Shown here one piece after another: positions 18,246 to 26,998 of a stretch of DNA of 64,000 nucleotides. The stretch is from an uncultured Methylibium sp. (lineage in GTDB: Bacteria > Pseudomonadota > Gammaproteobacteria > Burkholderiales > Burkholderiaceae_C). The stretch is taken from positions 1-64,000 of the forward strand of contig NZ_CADEFR010000014.1 of NCBI RefSeq assembly GCF_902826655.1, given 5' to 3'. The stretch's first letter is position 1, and each line of letters begins with the position of its first letter. The translations under genes and the position numbers were made by a program. Below the pieces are notes generated by a model, which was not told where the DNA came from, did no database searches, and saw nothing but the letters and a program-made list of their open reading frames with translations.

Positions 18246-18983
18246 ATGAGCAAGAAGGTCGCGTACGTCACGGGTGGCATGGGTGGGATCGGGACGTCCA
18301 TCTGCCAGCGCCTGCACAAGGATGGCTTCAAGGTGATCGCCGGGTGCGGCCCGAGCCGTGACCACACCAAGTGGATCGGCGAGCAGGCCGAGTTGGGCTA
18401 CACGTTCCACGCCTCCGCCGGGAACGTCGCCGATTGGGAAAGCACCGCTGTGGCGTTCAGCAAGGCCGTGGCCGAGCATGGTCCGATCGAGGTGCTGGTC
18501 AACAACGCGGGCATCACCCGTGACCGCATGTTCCTGAAGATGAGCCCGGAGGACTGGAAGGCGGTGATCGACACCAACCTGAACAGCATGTTCAACGTCA
18601 CCAAGCAGGTGGTGCCGGGCATGGTGGAAAAGGGCTGGGGCCGGATCATCCAGATCTCGTCGGTCAATGGCGAGAAGGGGCAGGCAGGTCAGACCAACTA
18701 TTCGGCGGCCAAGGCCGGCATGCACGGCTTCACGATGGCGCTGGCGCAGGAGCTGGCCGCCAAGGGCGTCACCGTCAACACGGTGAGCCCGGGCTACATC
18801 GGCACCGACATGGTTCGCGCAATCAAGCCCGAGGTGCTGGAGAAGATCGTCGCCACGATCCCGGTCAGGCGCCTGGGCACGCCGGAGGACATCGCGTCGA
18901 TGGTCTCGTGGGTGGCGTCCGACGAATCCGGCTTCGCGACCGGAGCCGACTTCTCGGTCAACGGCGGTCTGCACATGGGTTGA
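18246..18983 (+). CDS. phaB: Acetoacetyl-CoA reductase
   Basis: 245-residue short-chain dehydrogenase. It uses NADPH to make (R)-3-hydroxybutyryl-CoA, the monomer for PhaC. The nucleotide-binding Gly-rich motif is TGGMGGIGTS near the N-terminus, NNAGITRD follows, and the catalytic Ser-Tyr-Lys set lies in QISSVNGEKGQAGQTNYSAAKAG, spread over residues near 140-158. The start at 18246 has an upstream GGAGTCGG element. A strong intrinsic terminator begins 20 bases after its stop codon and ends the pha cluster. Confidence 0.96.
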   Translation: MSKKVAYVTGGMGGIGTSICQRLHKDGFKVIAGCGPSRDHTKWIGEQAELGYTFHASAGNVADWESTAVAFSKAVAEHGPIEVLVNNAGITRDRMFLKMSPEDWKAVIDTNLNSMFNVTKQVVPGMVEKGWGRIIQISSVNGEKGQAGQTNYSAAKAGMHGFTMALAQELAAKGVTVNTVSPGYIGTDMVRAIKPEVLEKIVATIPVRRLGTPEDIASMVSWVASDESGFATGADFSVNGGLHMG

Positions 18984-19002
18984 GCGGCGACCACCGCCAC
19001 GA

Positions 19003-19036
19003 ACAAAGCCGGGCCTCGCGCCCGGCTTTGTCTTTT
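19003..19036 (+). terminator. Intrinsic terminator of the pha cluster
   Basis: A perfect 12-bp stem (ACAAAGCCGGGC at 19003-19014 pairing with 19020-19031) with a 5-nt loop is followed by CTTTT. It lies just after phaB and before a convergent minus-strand gene. Confidence 0.93.
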
Positions 19037-19064
19037 CAGTTCGTCGTGTGCGCTCGTCGTGGGT

Positions 19065-19388
19065 TCAGCAGCGCTGACCTTCCTCGACGGCGGCCAGGCG
19101 CTCGAGCGCCGCGCAGACCTCGGCAAACGACCCACCGATCGCGGCACGGCGCTGATCCTCCGGATCGAGCGTCATCCAGAAGCGCCGGGCGGCGTGCTGG
19201 GCAACGGCCACGCGACCCCCCGTCATCGTCGCCCCGAAAGGTGTCAGAGGCCGTGCGCCCCCTGCCTTGTGCGCGCTCGAGCGCGTGGCGGGCCGCCTGA
19301 AGCGCAGGGGCTGCACCGCTGCCGGCACCGGCGCGGTGAAAGTCGCCTGCCACCACCGCCGCAGCGGACTCCACAGAACCATGACCAT
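19065..19388 (-). CDS. Hypothetical small protein
   Basis: 107 residues, not recognised. The ATG at 19388 is preceded by GGAG at a good distance. The first half is basic and aromatic (MVMVLWSPLRRWWQ at the start), which could be a membrane-associated segment; the second half has a predicted helix ending in EVCAALERLAAVEE. It is convergent with phaB and separated by the terminator. The gene could belong with the pha locus, but nothing in the protein identifies it as a phasin. Confidence 0.5.
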   Translation of the reverse strand: MVMVLWSPLRRWWQATFTAPVPAAVQPLRFRRPATRSSAHKAGGARPLTPFGATMTGGRVAVAQHAARRFWMTLDPEDQRRAAIGGSFAEVCAALERLAAVEEGQRC

Positions 19389-19491
19389 GTTGAATCTCCG
19401 TCGGAAGATCAGCAGGATTGATGGTGACCGGCCTGCCCGCGGGATGCGCCAGTCGACGCATGCCTACCACCCGCCGGGACCGGAAGAAGCA

Positions 19492-19842
19492 TCAGCGCGG
19501 CTTGCGGCCTCCGTCGCCGGTCGCAGCGGGCGGGTCGATCTGACCGTAGAGCGCCTTGCGCTGCGCGGTGTAGGCCCACCAGGGTGCCGGTGCGGCGCCG
19601 CGCATGAAGTCGGTCGCGGCCATGAAGGTGTCAAGGACGCACGGGTCCTGGCGCTGGCCGGTCTTGGCGCACAGCGCCTGATAGAGCACGAAGGCGTCGC
19701 GGTCGGCAAGGTCACGCGGATGCCGGATGCCGATCAGCCGCAGGTCGGCGGCCAGCGAGGTGCCGATGTTCGGGATCTGTTCCAGGCTTTCGCAGGAGGA
19801 TGCTTCGCGGGCCTTGGCCGTCGCTGCCATGGCGCCGCTCAC
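19492..19842 (-). CDS. Helix-hairpin-helix protein, Cdd1/pathogenicity-locus family
   Basis: 116 residues. The core reads [20 protein letters not shown], a helix-hairpin-helix DNA-binding motif, followed by [30 protein letters not shown] and PWWAYT, which are typical of the small Cdd1-type family annotated as pathogenicity locus or mitomycin-resistance protein. Function is not established; the motif suggests non-specific binding of DNA ends or junctions. The GTG start at 19842 overlaps the lexA stop as GTGA, so the gene is likely translated from the lexA mRNA and would be SOS-induced. ATG 19830 is an alternative start. Confidence 0.75.
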   Translation of the reverse strand: MSGAMAATAKAREASSCESLEQIPNIGTSLAADLRLIGIRHPRDLADRDAFVLYQALCAKTGQRQDPCVLDTFMAATDFMRGAAPAPWWAYTAQRKALYGQIDPPAATGDGGRKPR

Positions 19843-20516
19843 ATCAGCAAGGTATTACGGATCAGGCCGACGGCCAGGCCTTCGAGTTCGAACTCGCCGC
19901 TGTCGGGGCCGACGACGATGGGTTCGAAGTCCGGGTTCTCGGGCAGCAGTTCGATCGTGCCGCGCACGCGCCGGAAGCGCTTGACCGTGACTTCCTCGCC
20001 CAGCCGCGCGACGACGATCTGGCCGTTCTTGGCCTCCTTGGAGCGTTGCACCGCGAGCAGGTCGCCGTCCAGGATGCCGGCGTCGCGCATGCTCATGCCG
20101 CGCACCTTGAGCAGGTAGTCGGGCCGGCGCGGGAACAGAGTGGCCTCGACTGCGAAGGTCTGGTCGATGTGTTCCTGCGCGAGGATGGGGCTGCCGGCGG
20201 CGACGCGCCCGACCAGCGGCAGCATCAGCTGCGACAGGCTGGGCAGGGGCAGCGAGAACTGCTTGTTGCGCGCCTGGTTCAGCGAACGCAATGTGTCAGA
20301 CTTCAAGCGGATCCCGCGCGAGGTGCCGCCCAGCAGCTCGATCACGCCCTTGCGGGCCAGGGCCTGGAGGTGTTCCTCGGCGGCATTGGCCGAACGAAAG
20401 CCCAGTTCTGCCGCGATCTCGGCCCGCGTCGGCGGTGAGCCGCTGCGCTCGATCGAGGTCTGGACCAGATCGAGGATCTGCTGCTGCCGGGCAGTGAGTT
20501 TGGGCGTTTCGTCCAT
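19839..20516 (-). CDS. lexA: SOS repressor LexA
   Basis: 225 residues. The winged helix-turn-helix lies at residues 1-70 ([24 protein letters not shown]). Self-cleavage site Ala107-Gly108 is in RVAAGSP, with catalytic Ser142 (GMSM) and Lys179 (VTVKRF). A linker containing [14 protein letters not shown] before the cleavage site makes it longer than E. coli LexA, as usual in betaproteobacteria. Two LexA-box-like sequences lie 58-93 bases upstream of the start codon, consistent with autoregulation. The downstream helix-hairpin-helix gene overlaps its stop codon. Confidence 0.97.
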   Translation of the reverse strand: MDETPKLTARQQQILDLVQTSIERSGSPPTRAEIAAELGFRSANAAEEHLQALARKGVIELLGGTSRGIRLKSDTLRSLNQARNKQFSLPLPSLSQLMLPLVGRVAAGSPILAQEHIDQTFAVEATLFPRRPDYLLKVRGMSMRDAGILDGDLLAVQRSKEAKNGQIVVARLGEEVTVKRFRRVRGTIELLPENPDFEPIVVGPDSGEFELEGLAVGLIRNTLLM

Positions 20517-20574
20517 CGCGGGCTCCCGAGGATCGATCGCGGATCGTGGCCGGTCGCGGGATGCGGGGCTCGAT

Positions 20575-20590
20575 CTGGCGATTTATCCAG
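20575..20590. promoter_or_regulatory. LexA box 1 (lexA / asparaginase intergenic)
   Basis: CTGGCGATTTATCCAG keeps the CTG-N10-CAG frame of SOS boxes with an AT-rich centre. It sits 58 bases upstream of lexA and 19 bases (start to start) from a second box. The left half is less perfect than the CTGT consensus. Confidence 0.65.
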
Positions 20591-20593
20591 TAG

Positions 20594-20609
20594 CTGTATT
20601 TTTATCCAG
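20594..20609. promoter_or_regulatory. LexA box 2 (lexA / asparaginase intergenic)
   Basis: CTGTATTTTTATCCAG matches CTGT-N8-NCAG with one deviation from the ACAG half-site. It lies 77 bases upstream of lexA and only 11 bases before the asparaginase ATG, so it may control both divergent genes. Confidence 0.75.
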
Positions 20610-20620
20610 TTTTCCAAAAC

Positions 20621-21568
20621 ATGCAAAGCCCGCCTCAGCCGTCTGCCGCGACCGTCGTGATCCTGGCCACGGGCGGCACCATCGCCGGGACCGCGGCCAG
20701 TGCCGACGATCATGTCGGCTACACGGCGGCCCGGCTCGGCGTGCAGCAGCTGCTTGCCGCGGTGCCGGGCCTGGCCGGACAGGCGATCGAGGCGGAGCAG
20801 ATCGCCCAGGTCGACAGCAAGGACATGAGCTTCGACCTCTGGCGGCAGCTGGTGCAGCGCGTGGAACAGCATCTGGCGCGGCCCGAGGTGGCCGGCGTCG
20901 TCGTCACCCACGGCACCGACACGATGGAGGAGACGGCCTACCTGCTGCAGCGCGTCCTGGCGCCGGCCAAGCCCGTGATCCTGACCGGCGCGATGCGCCC
21001 GGCCAGTGCGCGCGAGGCCGACGGGCCGCAGAACCTGGCCGATGCCGTGCGGGTGGCCCGCGAGCCGGGTGCCCGAGGCGTAGGCGTCGTGTTCGCCGGC
21101 ACGGTGTTCGGCGCGCTCGACGTGCGCAAGACGCATCGGCAGCGCGTCGATGGCTTCGGCGCCGGGGACGCGGGGCCGATCGGCCGACTCGACGGCGCGA
21201 GCCTGCAGCGCGCGCGCGACTGGCCGGGTGGCACCGCGCTGGGCACCGCCTTGCTCGACCGTCCCTGGCCGCGCGTCGAGATCGTCGCCAGCCACGCCGG
21301 TGCGACGGGCGCCCTGGTCGACGCGCTGGTCGCGCAGGGCGTCGACGGCATCGTGGCGGCCGGCACCGGCAACGGCAGCCTGCACCACGCCCTGGAGGCG
21401 GCTCTGCGCACAGCGCAGGCGGCTGGCGTGGCGATCCGTCGCAGCAGCCGGGTGCCGGACGGCCTGCTGCTGCCGACGGGTCACGACGAGTTGCCGGCCA
21501 GCGGCGCGCCGACGCCGGCGCAGGCCCGCATCGAACTGATGCTCGAACTGATGGCGCTGCGCCGCTGA
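20621..21568 (+). CDS. Asparaginase
   Basis: 315 residues. It hydrolyses L-asparagine to aspartate and ammonia. Both threonine-containing active-site motifs are present: TGGTIAGTA near residue 20 and VVTHGTDTMEETAYLL near residue 95, plus VDSKDMS and GAMRPA. There is no signal peptide, so it is cytoplasmic. The ATG follows the second LexA box by 11 bases and has no clear ribosome site, so the mRNA may be leaderless or nearly so. It is divergent from lexA. The proximity to SOS boxes suggests, but does not prove, damage-linked control. Confidence 0.92.
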   Translation: MQSPPQPSAATVVILATGGTIAGTAASADDHVGYTAARLGVQQLLAAVPGLAGQAIEAEQIAQVDSKDMSFDLWRQLVQRVEQHLARPEVAGVVVTHGTDTMEETAYLLQRVLAPAKPVILTGAMRPASAREADGPQNLADAVRVAREPGARGVGVVFAGTVFGALDVRKTHRQRVDGFGAGDAGPIGRLDGASLQRARDWPGGTALGTALLDRPWPRVEIVASHAGATGALVDALVAQGVDGIVAAGTGNGSLHHALEAALRTAQAAGVAIRRSSRVPDGLLLPTGHDELPASGAPTPAQARIELMLELMALRR

Positions 21569-21581
21569 TGCCCCGGGCGGC

Positions 21582-22535
21582 TCAGTAGCGGGTGCGCGGG
21601 CCGCTGGGCTTGATCACGCCGCGGGCGCGCGTGCGCTTGGCGGCCGCCGGGGCAGCGGCTTCGTCGAGCCCGGCGGGCACCGTCTCGGCCGACATGCGGC
21701 CGGCCGTGCCCGACGCGCTGTAGCGCGGCGGCCAGCCGTTCAGTCGGGACCGCCGCAGCAGCGCGACGCCCGGCCCGGCGGTGTAGCTGCGCTCGAAGAC
21801 ATGCGTGACGAGCTGGCGCTTGATGCGCTCGGTGATCACCAGGGTCGAGCAGCGCGTGCCGTAGCGGCCGTCGGGTGTGCGGATGAAGGCCGCGGACAGC
21901 TGGCGCTCCAGCTCGCGCGGCACGCCGGTGTCCGGCAGTTGTTCGTCCGGCGCGAGGCTGCGATCGCCCAGCGCGTCGAAGAGCCGCGTGGCCAGCAGGT
22001 CGACGTCGTCGTCGGCGCCGACCGAACCGATCGCGGCCTGCACCCCGGCCTTGAGCCGCGCCACCTTGGGCCAGGGTGTGTCGAGCAGCGCGTTCGACAG
22101 GCCGTACAGCCCACGCTCCAGCCGGCGCGGCAAGGCCGCCGCACTGCTGGCCCAGAAGCAGTCGCCGCGAGCGAAGTCGGCTGCGATCAGGTTGAAGCCG
22201 TTGTAGCCCGACAGAGCCACCTGCATCCAGAAGCGGTCGAGCGGCAGCTCGCTGTGCAGCCAGCGCGGCACCAGTTCGCCGCGCGACGGCGCCGCCGGGT
22301 CGTGGCGGGCCGGGTCACGCACATTGGTCACCAGCGCCAGCCGGCCGGCGGCACTGAGGCCGAGCCAGGTGCCGCCGGCCTGCAGGTCTCGGCCACTGAG
22401 GATCTCGGAGCCGCCGCCTTCGGGCGTCCACCAGCCCAGGCGCGCGGCCGGACGGTCGAAGAACTCGTCGCGGTTGGAGGCCAGCACCAGCGGGAAGCGC
22501 CGGTCCTGGTCGAGGGCCAGGGCTACGAGGCACAT
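21582..22535 (-). CDS. NRDE/TANGO2 family protein
   Basis: 317 residues beginning with a catalytic-type N-terminal Cys (MCLVALALD) and the signature ASNRDEFFDRPA, followed by GRDLQAGGTWLG and LVTNVRD. These are the hallmarks of the NRDE family that includes eukaryotic TANGO2; bacterial members are poorly understood and have been linked to heme handling or N-terminal nucleophile-type chemistry. The last 40 residues are a low-complexity basic Ala/Arg tail that looks like an extension. It is the third gene of a ygfZ-DUF4936-NRDE run and overlaps the previous gene by 13 bases. Confidence 0.88.
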   Translation of the reverse strand: MCLVALALDQDRRFPLVLASNRDEFFDRPAARLGWWTPEGGGSEILSGRDLQAGGTWLGLSAAGRLALVTNVRDPARHDPAAPSRGELVPRWLHSELPLDRFWMQVALSGYNGFNLIAADFARGDCFWASSAAALPRRLERGLYGLSNALLDTPWPKVARLKAGVQAAIGSVGADDDVDLLATRLFDALGDRSLAPDEQLPDTGVPRELERQLSAAFIRTPDGRYGTRCSTLVITERIKRQLVTHVFERSYTAGPGVALLRRSRLNGWPPRYSASGTAGRMSAETVPAGLDEAAAPAAAKRTRARGVIKPSGPRTRY

Positions 22536-22831
22536 GCGATGAAGCGTTCGCCGTGGCGCGGCCCGTCGATCAAGGCCGCCAACGGGCTGGCCGCCTGCTC
22601 GATGGCGGCGGCCAGCTGCTCGGGCGCGCTGGCCGGATCGAAGGCGTAGGCCTCCATCCAGGTATGGCGACCATCGGCGGCGTCCGGCCGCCGCAGCAGA
22701 CGCGCTTGCCGCAGGCCCGGGTGCGCTGCCTGCAGCGCGGCCTGCATGCGCACCACGGCGTCGACCAGCTCCGCGGCCCGCGCCTGCGGCACGCGGTAGT
22801 AGACGAAGAGCTCGTGCTGCTCGGGGCGCAT
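22523..22831 (-). CDS. DUF4936 family protein
   Basis: 102 residues from ATG 22831. It begins ELFVYYRV and continues with VRMQAALQAAHPGLRQARLL and TWMEAYAFD; this pattern fits the DUF4936 family found in betaproteobacteria between ygfZ and NRDE genes. The alpha/beta pattern suggests a small ferredoxin-like (Dabb-type) fold, but this is inference. The function is unknown. Seven bases separate it from ygfZ and it overlaps the NRDE gene. Confidence 0.8.
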   Translation of the reverse strand: MRPEQHELFVYYRVPQARAAELVDAVVRMQAALQAAHPGLRQARLLRRPDAADGRHTWMEAYAFDPASAPEQLAAAIEQAASPLAALIDGPRHGERFIACAS

Positions 22832-22838
22832 CCGCCGT

Positions 22839-23798
22839 TCAGGCCGTCGCCGGCTCGCGGGGCAGGGCGTAGGGCAGGGGCAGCACCGCCAGCGGCGGGC
22901 CATCGACGGCACCCAGGTGCAGCGTGCCGCCATCGAGTGCCGTGAGCTTCAGCTCGACCAGGGCGTCCCAGCCTCCGGCGGGCGCCGCGGCTGCCAGCGC
23001 GACCAGGCCGCTGGGCTGGGCGGCATCGCCGCTCCACCAGACTTCCTGCCCGGACTGCAGCGAGACCTCGGCATGCAGCAGCGCGGCCCGGCGCTTCAGC
23101 GTGCCGCGGTACTGGCTGCGGGCCACGATCTCCTGGCCGGGGTAGCAGCCCTTCTGGAAGTTCACGCCGCCGAGCAGCTCGTAGTTCAGCATCTGCGGCA
23201 CGAAGGCCTCGACCGTCGCGCCGACGATCGGCGCGACCCCGCTGCGCACCTCGAGCCAGTCCCAGAGCTCGAGCGCCAGCGGCGGCAATGCGGCCAGCAC
23301 CGACTCGGCCTGGGTCGCCGAGCCAGCCCACAGCCAGCGCGGCACGCCGACGGCGTCGGGCAGGCGCACGAGATGGCCGCCGTCGTGATCGCGACGCGAC
23401 CAGACCGCCATCGACGACGCGGCCGGGGTGAGCCGGGTCACCGGGTCGCCGGCCAGGCCCAGCAGCATGGCGTCGTCGCCGCCTTCTGCCAGCTGCAGCT
23501 TGGCGCGCAGCACGAACATGCGCAGCCGCTTCAGGGTTGCAGGCACGAGTTCGGCGCGGCCGGCCAGCCAGATCTCGTCGTGGCGGTGCTTGAAGCCGAC
23601 GAAGCTCGCCAGCATGCGGCCCTTCGCCGAGCAGTAGGCCGCCAGGCGCGCCTCGCCGAGGCCCAGGCCGGTGAAGTCGTTGGTCAGCTGGCCGTGCAGG
23701 AAGGCGGCGGCGTCCGGCCCGCTGGCGCGGATCACGGCGCTGTGCATCAGGCGCACCGCACCGCCGGTGGCCGGGTCGGTCTGAAGGGCGTTGGACAT
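22839..23798 (-). CDS. ygfZ: Folate-binding protein YgfZ (Fe-S assembly / tRNA modification)
   Basis: 319 residues from ATG 23798; a TTG at 23828 is in frame but less likely. The family motif KGCYPGQEIVARSQYRG with its conserved Cys is present near residue 225, and the N-terminal GCV_T-like fold shows LHGQLTNDF. YgfZ binds tetrahydrofolate and helps maintain certain iron-sulfur enzymes such as MiaB. Transcribed divergently from mltG across 44 bases. Confidence 0.93.
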   Translation of the reverse strand: MSNALQTDPATGGAVRLMHSAVIRASGPDAAAFLHGQLTNDFTGLGLGEARLAAYCSAKGRMLASFVGFKHRHDEIWLAGRAELVPATLKRLRMFVLRAKLQLAEGGDDAMLLGLAGDPVTRLTPAASSMAVWSRRDHDGGHLVRLPDAVGVPRWLWAGSATQAESVLAALPPLALELWDWLEVRSGVAPIVGATVEAFVPQMLNYELLGGVNFQKGCYPGQEIVARSQYRGTLKRRAALLHAEVSLQSGQEVWWSGDAAQPSGLVALAAAAPAGGWDALVELKLTALDGGTLHLGAVDGPPLAVLPLPYALPREPATA

Positions 23799-23842
23799 GC
23801 GCTGATTATCATCAGCGTGAACATTCAAGCCGTTCGGAGTCG

Positions 23843-24859
23843 ATGAAGCGCATCCTGCTGTGGGGGCTGTTCCTGCTGTTGCTGCTGGCCTTCGGTGCCG
23901 CGGCGGCCGTGCGCTGGTGGCTGGATCAGCCGCTGCCGCTGGCGACGCCGACGGTCGAGCTGTCCGTCGAGTCCGGCACCTCGCCGCGCGAGATCGCGCA
24001 GGGCTGGGTCGATGCCGGTGTGCGGGTCGATCCGCGGCTGCTCTACGAGTGGTTCCGCTGGTCGGGCCAGGCCCGCCGCATCCGCGCCGGCAGCTACGAG
24101 ATCGAAGCCGGCATCACGCCCCAGGACCTGCTGCGCAAGATGGTGCGCGGCGACGAGGCCCAGGCCGCGGTGCGGCTGATCGAGGGCTGGACCTTCCGCC
24201 AGGTGCGTGCCGAACTGGCCAAGGCCGAGGCGCTGAAGCCGGCCTCCGCCGCGATGAGCGACGCGGAGTTGATGGCCGCGATCGGCGCCGCCGGGAAGGC
24301 GCCCGAGGGCTGGTTCTTCCCCGACACCTACGCCTACAGCAAGGGCAGCAGCGATCTCGCCGTGTTGCAGCGGGCCCACCGCGCGATGCAGCGGCGTCTC
24401 GAATCGGCCTGGGCCGAGCGCCAGCCCGACACCCCGCTCAGGTCGCCCGAGGACGCCCTGATCCTGGCCTCGATCGTGGAGAAGGAAACCGGTGCTGCGG
24501 CCGATCGCGGCAAGGTCGCCGGCGTCTTCATCAACCGGCTGCGGATCGGCATGCCGCTGCAGACCGACCCGACCGTGATCTACGGCCTGGGCGAGTCCTT
24601 CGACGGCAACCTGCGCAAACGCGACCTGCAGGCCGACACGCCGTACAACACTTACCTGCGAACCGGCCTGACGCCGACGCCGATCGCGATGCCGGGCAAG
24701 GCGTCACTGCTGGCCGCCGTGCGGCCCGAGCCGACCAAGGCGCTCTACTTCGTGGCGCGCGGCGACGGCAGCAGCGAGTTCAGCTCGAACCTCGCCGACC
24801 ATAATCGCGCCGTCAACCGATACCAGCGCGGCGGCGGCCGCAGCAGCAGCACGCAGTGA
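23843..24859 (+). CDS. mltG: Endolytic peptidoglycan transglycosylase MltG
   Basis: 338 residues. One N-terminal membrane helix (residues 4-22) anchors a periplasmic enzyme that cuts nascent glycan strands and so terminates elongation. A LysM-like segment (residues 38-100, [17 protein letters not shown]) precedes the YceG domain. The catalytic Glu is Glu213 in [10 protein letters not shown], with [11 protein letters not shown] and [16 protein letters not shown] downstream, all diagnostic. Its stop overlaps the GTG start of tmk (GTGA), the start of a tmk-holB-pilZ-tatD run. Confidence 0.96.
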   Translation: MKRILLWGLFLLLLLAFGAAAAVRWWLDQPLPLATPTVELSVESGTSPREIAQGWVDAGVRVDPRLLYEWFRWSGQARRIRAGSYEIEAGITPQDLLRKMVRGDEAQAAVRLIEGWTFRQVRAELAKAEALKPASAAMSDAELMAAIGAAGKAPEGWFFPDTYAYSKGSSDLAVLQRAHRAMQRRLESAWAERQPDTPLRSPEDALILASIVEKETGAAADRGKVAGVFINRLRIGMPLQTDPTVIYGLGESFDGNLRKRDLQADTPYNTYLRTGLTPTPIAMPGKASLLAAVRPEPTKALYFVARGDGSSEFSSNLADHNRAVNRYQRGGGRSSSTQ

Positions 24860-25500
24860 GCGCGACCCAGGCCGGCCCAGCGGGCCGATTCATCAGCTTC
24901 GAAGGCATCGACGGCGCCGGCAAGTCCAGCCACATCGAGCCGCTCGCGGAACGCTGGCGCCAGCGCGGCATCGAGGTGCTGCGGACGCGCGAGCCGGGCG
25001 GCACGCCGCTGGCGGAGTCCCTGCGCGACCTGATCCTGCACCGGCCGATGGACGCACTGACCGAGGCGCTGCTGATCTTCGCGGCGCGCCGCGATCACCT
25101 CGAGAGGGTCATCCAGCCGGCACTCGACGGCGGGGTCGCGGTGCTGTGCGACCGCTTCACCGACGCCAGCTTTGCCTACCAGGGTGCCGGCCGCGGCTTC
25201 GATCAACGGATCCTGGCCACGCTGGAGGCCTGGGTCCAGTCCTCGCCGGCCGGGCTGCGCCAGCCCGACCTGACGCTGTGGTTCGACCTCGATCCGGCCT
25301 TGGCCGCCGAGCGGCTGGCCGCCGCCCGAGCCCCCGACCGGTTCGAGCAGCAGGACGCCGCCTTCTTCGAGCGCGTGCGCAGCGGCTACGGCGAGCGCTG
25401 CGCGGCCGAGCCGCGGCGCTTCGTGCGCATCGACGCGGGACAGTCGCGCGAGGCGGTGGCGGCGCAGGTCGCCGCCGCGCTGGCCGCGCGCGGCTGGTGA
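24856..25500 (+). CDS. tmk: Thymidylate kinase
   Basis: 214 residues. It phosphorylates dTMP to dTDP. The P-loop is [11 protein letters not shown] at residues 15-25; DR-motif [16 protein letters not shown] follows, and the lid region is [20 protein letters not shown] start at 24856 overlaps the mltG stop. holB follows after five bases. Confidence 0.96.
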   Translation: MSATQAGPAGRFISFEGIDGAGKSSHIEPLAERWRQRGIEVLRTREPGGTPLAESLRDLILHRPMDALTEALLIFAARRDHLERVIQPALDGGVAVLCDRFTDASFAYQGAGRGFDQRILATLEAWVQSSPAGLRQPDLTLWFDLDPALAAERLAAARAPDRFEQQDAAFFERVRSGYGERCAAEPRRFVRIDAGQSREAVAAQVAAALAARGW

Positions 25501-25505
25501 GCGCC

Positions 25506-26561
25506 ATGACGGCCGACGCGCTACCGCCCTGGCTGGATGGACCGCTGGCGCAGGCGCTGCGAGCGACGCGCGGCCACGCGCTGCTGCTGCATGGGCCGCA
25601 GGGGGTCGGGCAGTTCGAACTGGCGATGGCGGTGGCGTCGGCGTGGCTGTGCGAAGCGGAGGAGGGCGCCCGGCCCTCGGGTCGAGCCTGTGGCCGCTGT
25701 ACCGCCTGTCACCTGCTGGCCGCGCGGACCCATCCGGACCTGCTGGTGCTGATCCCCGAAGCGCTGCAGGACCGTCTGGGCTGGAACGCCGCCGACGATG
25801 CCGACGACGCGGAAGGCGGCAAGGGCAAGGCCAAGTCCAGCAAGGAGATCAAGGTCGAGGCGGTACGCACGGCGGTCGCCTTCGCGCAGCAGACGGCATC
25901 GCGAGGCGGCACCAAAGTGGTCGTTGTGCATCCGGCGGATCGCATGAATGCCACCAGCGCCAACGCGCTGCTGAAGACGCTGGAGGAGCCCCCCGGCAGG
26001 GCCCGCTTCGTGCTGACGTCGTCGGCCCCGCAACGGCTGCTGCCGACGGTGCGCAGCCGCTGCCAGGCCCGGCGTGTCGCGCTGCCCGATGCCCACGTGG
26101 CCGCCGGCTGGCTGGCCGCGCAGCAGATCGAGCAGCCGGCCGTGCTGCTCGCCGCGGCCGGCGGAGCGCCGCTCGACGTGATCGACCGGCTGGCACTGGG
26201 CGTCGATGCGGCCTGCTGGCAGCGCCTGCCGCGCGAGGTGCTGGCGGGTCAGTCGGCGACGCTCGCGGCCTGGCCGCTTCCTCTGGCGATCGAGGCACTG
26301 CAGAAGCTCTGCCACGACGCGATGGCGCTCGCCGTCGGTGCTGCACCGCGCTACTTTCCCGTCGCTGCGATGCCGACTGGCGCCGAGCTGTCGCGGCTGA
26401 CGGATTGCGCCCGCGACTTGCGGGCCGAGGCTCGTCGGGCCGAGCATCCGTGGAACGCCACGCTCGCGGTCGAATCGCTGGTCCAAACCGTGCGCTACGC
26501 CATGCAGAGCCCCGCCACGGGCCGCGTTGCGCGCGATCCGTTGGCTACACTGGGCCGATGA
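25506..26561 (+). CDS. holB: DNA polymerase III delta' subunit
   Basis: 351 residues. It is a clamp-loader subunit. The AAA+ domain has a degenerate P-loop (GPQGVGQFE, Lys replaced), normal for delta', and a zinc-binding set of cysteines around CGRCTACHLL. KVVVVHPADRMNATSANALLKTLEEPP is the conserved sensor region (split here by key parts: HPADRMN and LLKTLEEPP), with SAPQRLLPTVRSRCQ next. A Gly/Lys-rich insert near residues 100-115 (GGKGKAKSSKEI) is unusual but small. It overlaps the pilZ gene by ATGA. Confidence 0.95.
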   Translation: MTADALPPWLDGPLAQALRATRGHALLLHGPQGVGQFELAMAVASAWLCEAEEGARPSGRACGRCTACHLLAARTHPDLLVLIPEALQDRLGWNAADDADDAEGGKGKAKSSKEIKVEAVRTAVAFAQQTASRGGTKVVVVHPADRMNATSANALLKTLEEPPGRARFVLTSSAPQRLLPTVRSRCQARRVALPDAHVAAGWLAAQQIEQPAVLLAAAGGAPLDVIDRLALGVDAACWQRLPREVLAGQSATLAAWPLPLAIEALQKLCHDAMALAVGAAPRYFPVAAMPTGAELSRLTDCARDLRAEARRAEHPWNATLAVESLVQTVRYAMQSPATGRVARDPLATLGR

Positions 26562-26941
26562 GTGAGGTCAACGTCCGGGGCACGCCGGCGCCCGCAAACA
26601 CGGCGCGCCCGAGCGTCATCCAGCTCGTCTTCCGGGAAAAGGGCGCCCTCTATGCAGCCTACATTCCCCTGTTCGCGGAAGGCGGCCTGTTCGTGCCGAC
26701 CAACCGCGAATACAAGCTCGGCGAGGACATCTATCTCCTGCTGTCCCTGCCCGACGACCCCCAGCGCTATCCGGTGGCCGGCAAGATCGGCTGGGTCACG
26801 CCGGCCAATGCCTCCGGCGGCCGCACACAAGGTGTCGGCGTGCGATTTCCCACCGACGAGAAGACCCGGCTGCTGAAGGTCAAGATCGAGGAGATCCTCG
26901 GAACCTCGATCTCGTCCGCCAAGCCGACCCAGACCATCTGA
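26558..26941 (+). CDS. pilZ: PilZ domain protein
   Basis: 127 residues. The small PilZ domain matches the type IV pilus PilZ that follows holB in many proteobacteria: LVFREKGALYAAYIPLF, GGLFVPT, YLLLSLPDD, GKIGWVTP and GVGVRFP. The RxxxR and D/NxSxxG motifs needed for cyclic-di-GMP binding are not seen, as in classic PilZ, which instead works with PilB and FimX in pilus assembly. Start codon overlaps the holB stop. Confidence 0.92.
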   Translation: MSEVNVRGTPAPANTARPSVIQLVFREKGALYAAYIPLFAEGGLFVPTNREYKLGEDIYLLLSLPDDPQRYPVAGKIGWVTPANASGGRTQGVGVRFPTDEKTRLLKVKIEEILGTSISSAKPTQTI

Positions 26942-26998
26942 CCGGCCGGGCTGCGCTGCTGCCCGATACTGCGGGCTCGCTCGCTGCGCCCCCGCAAG

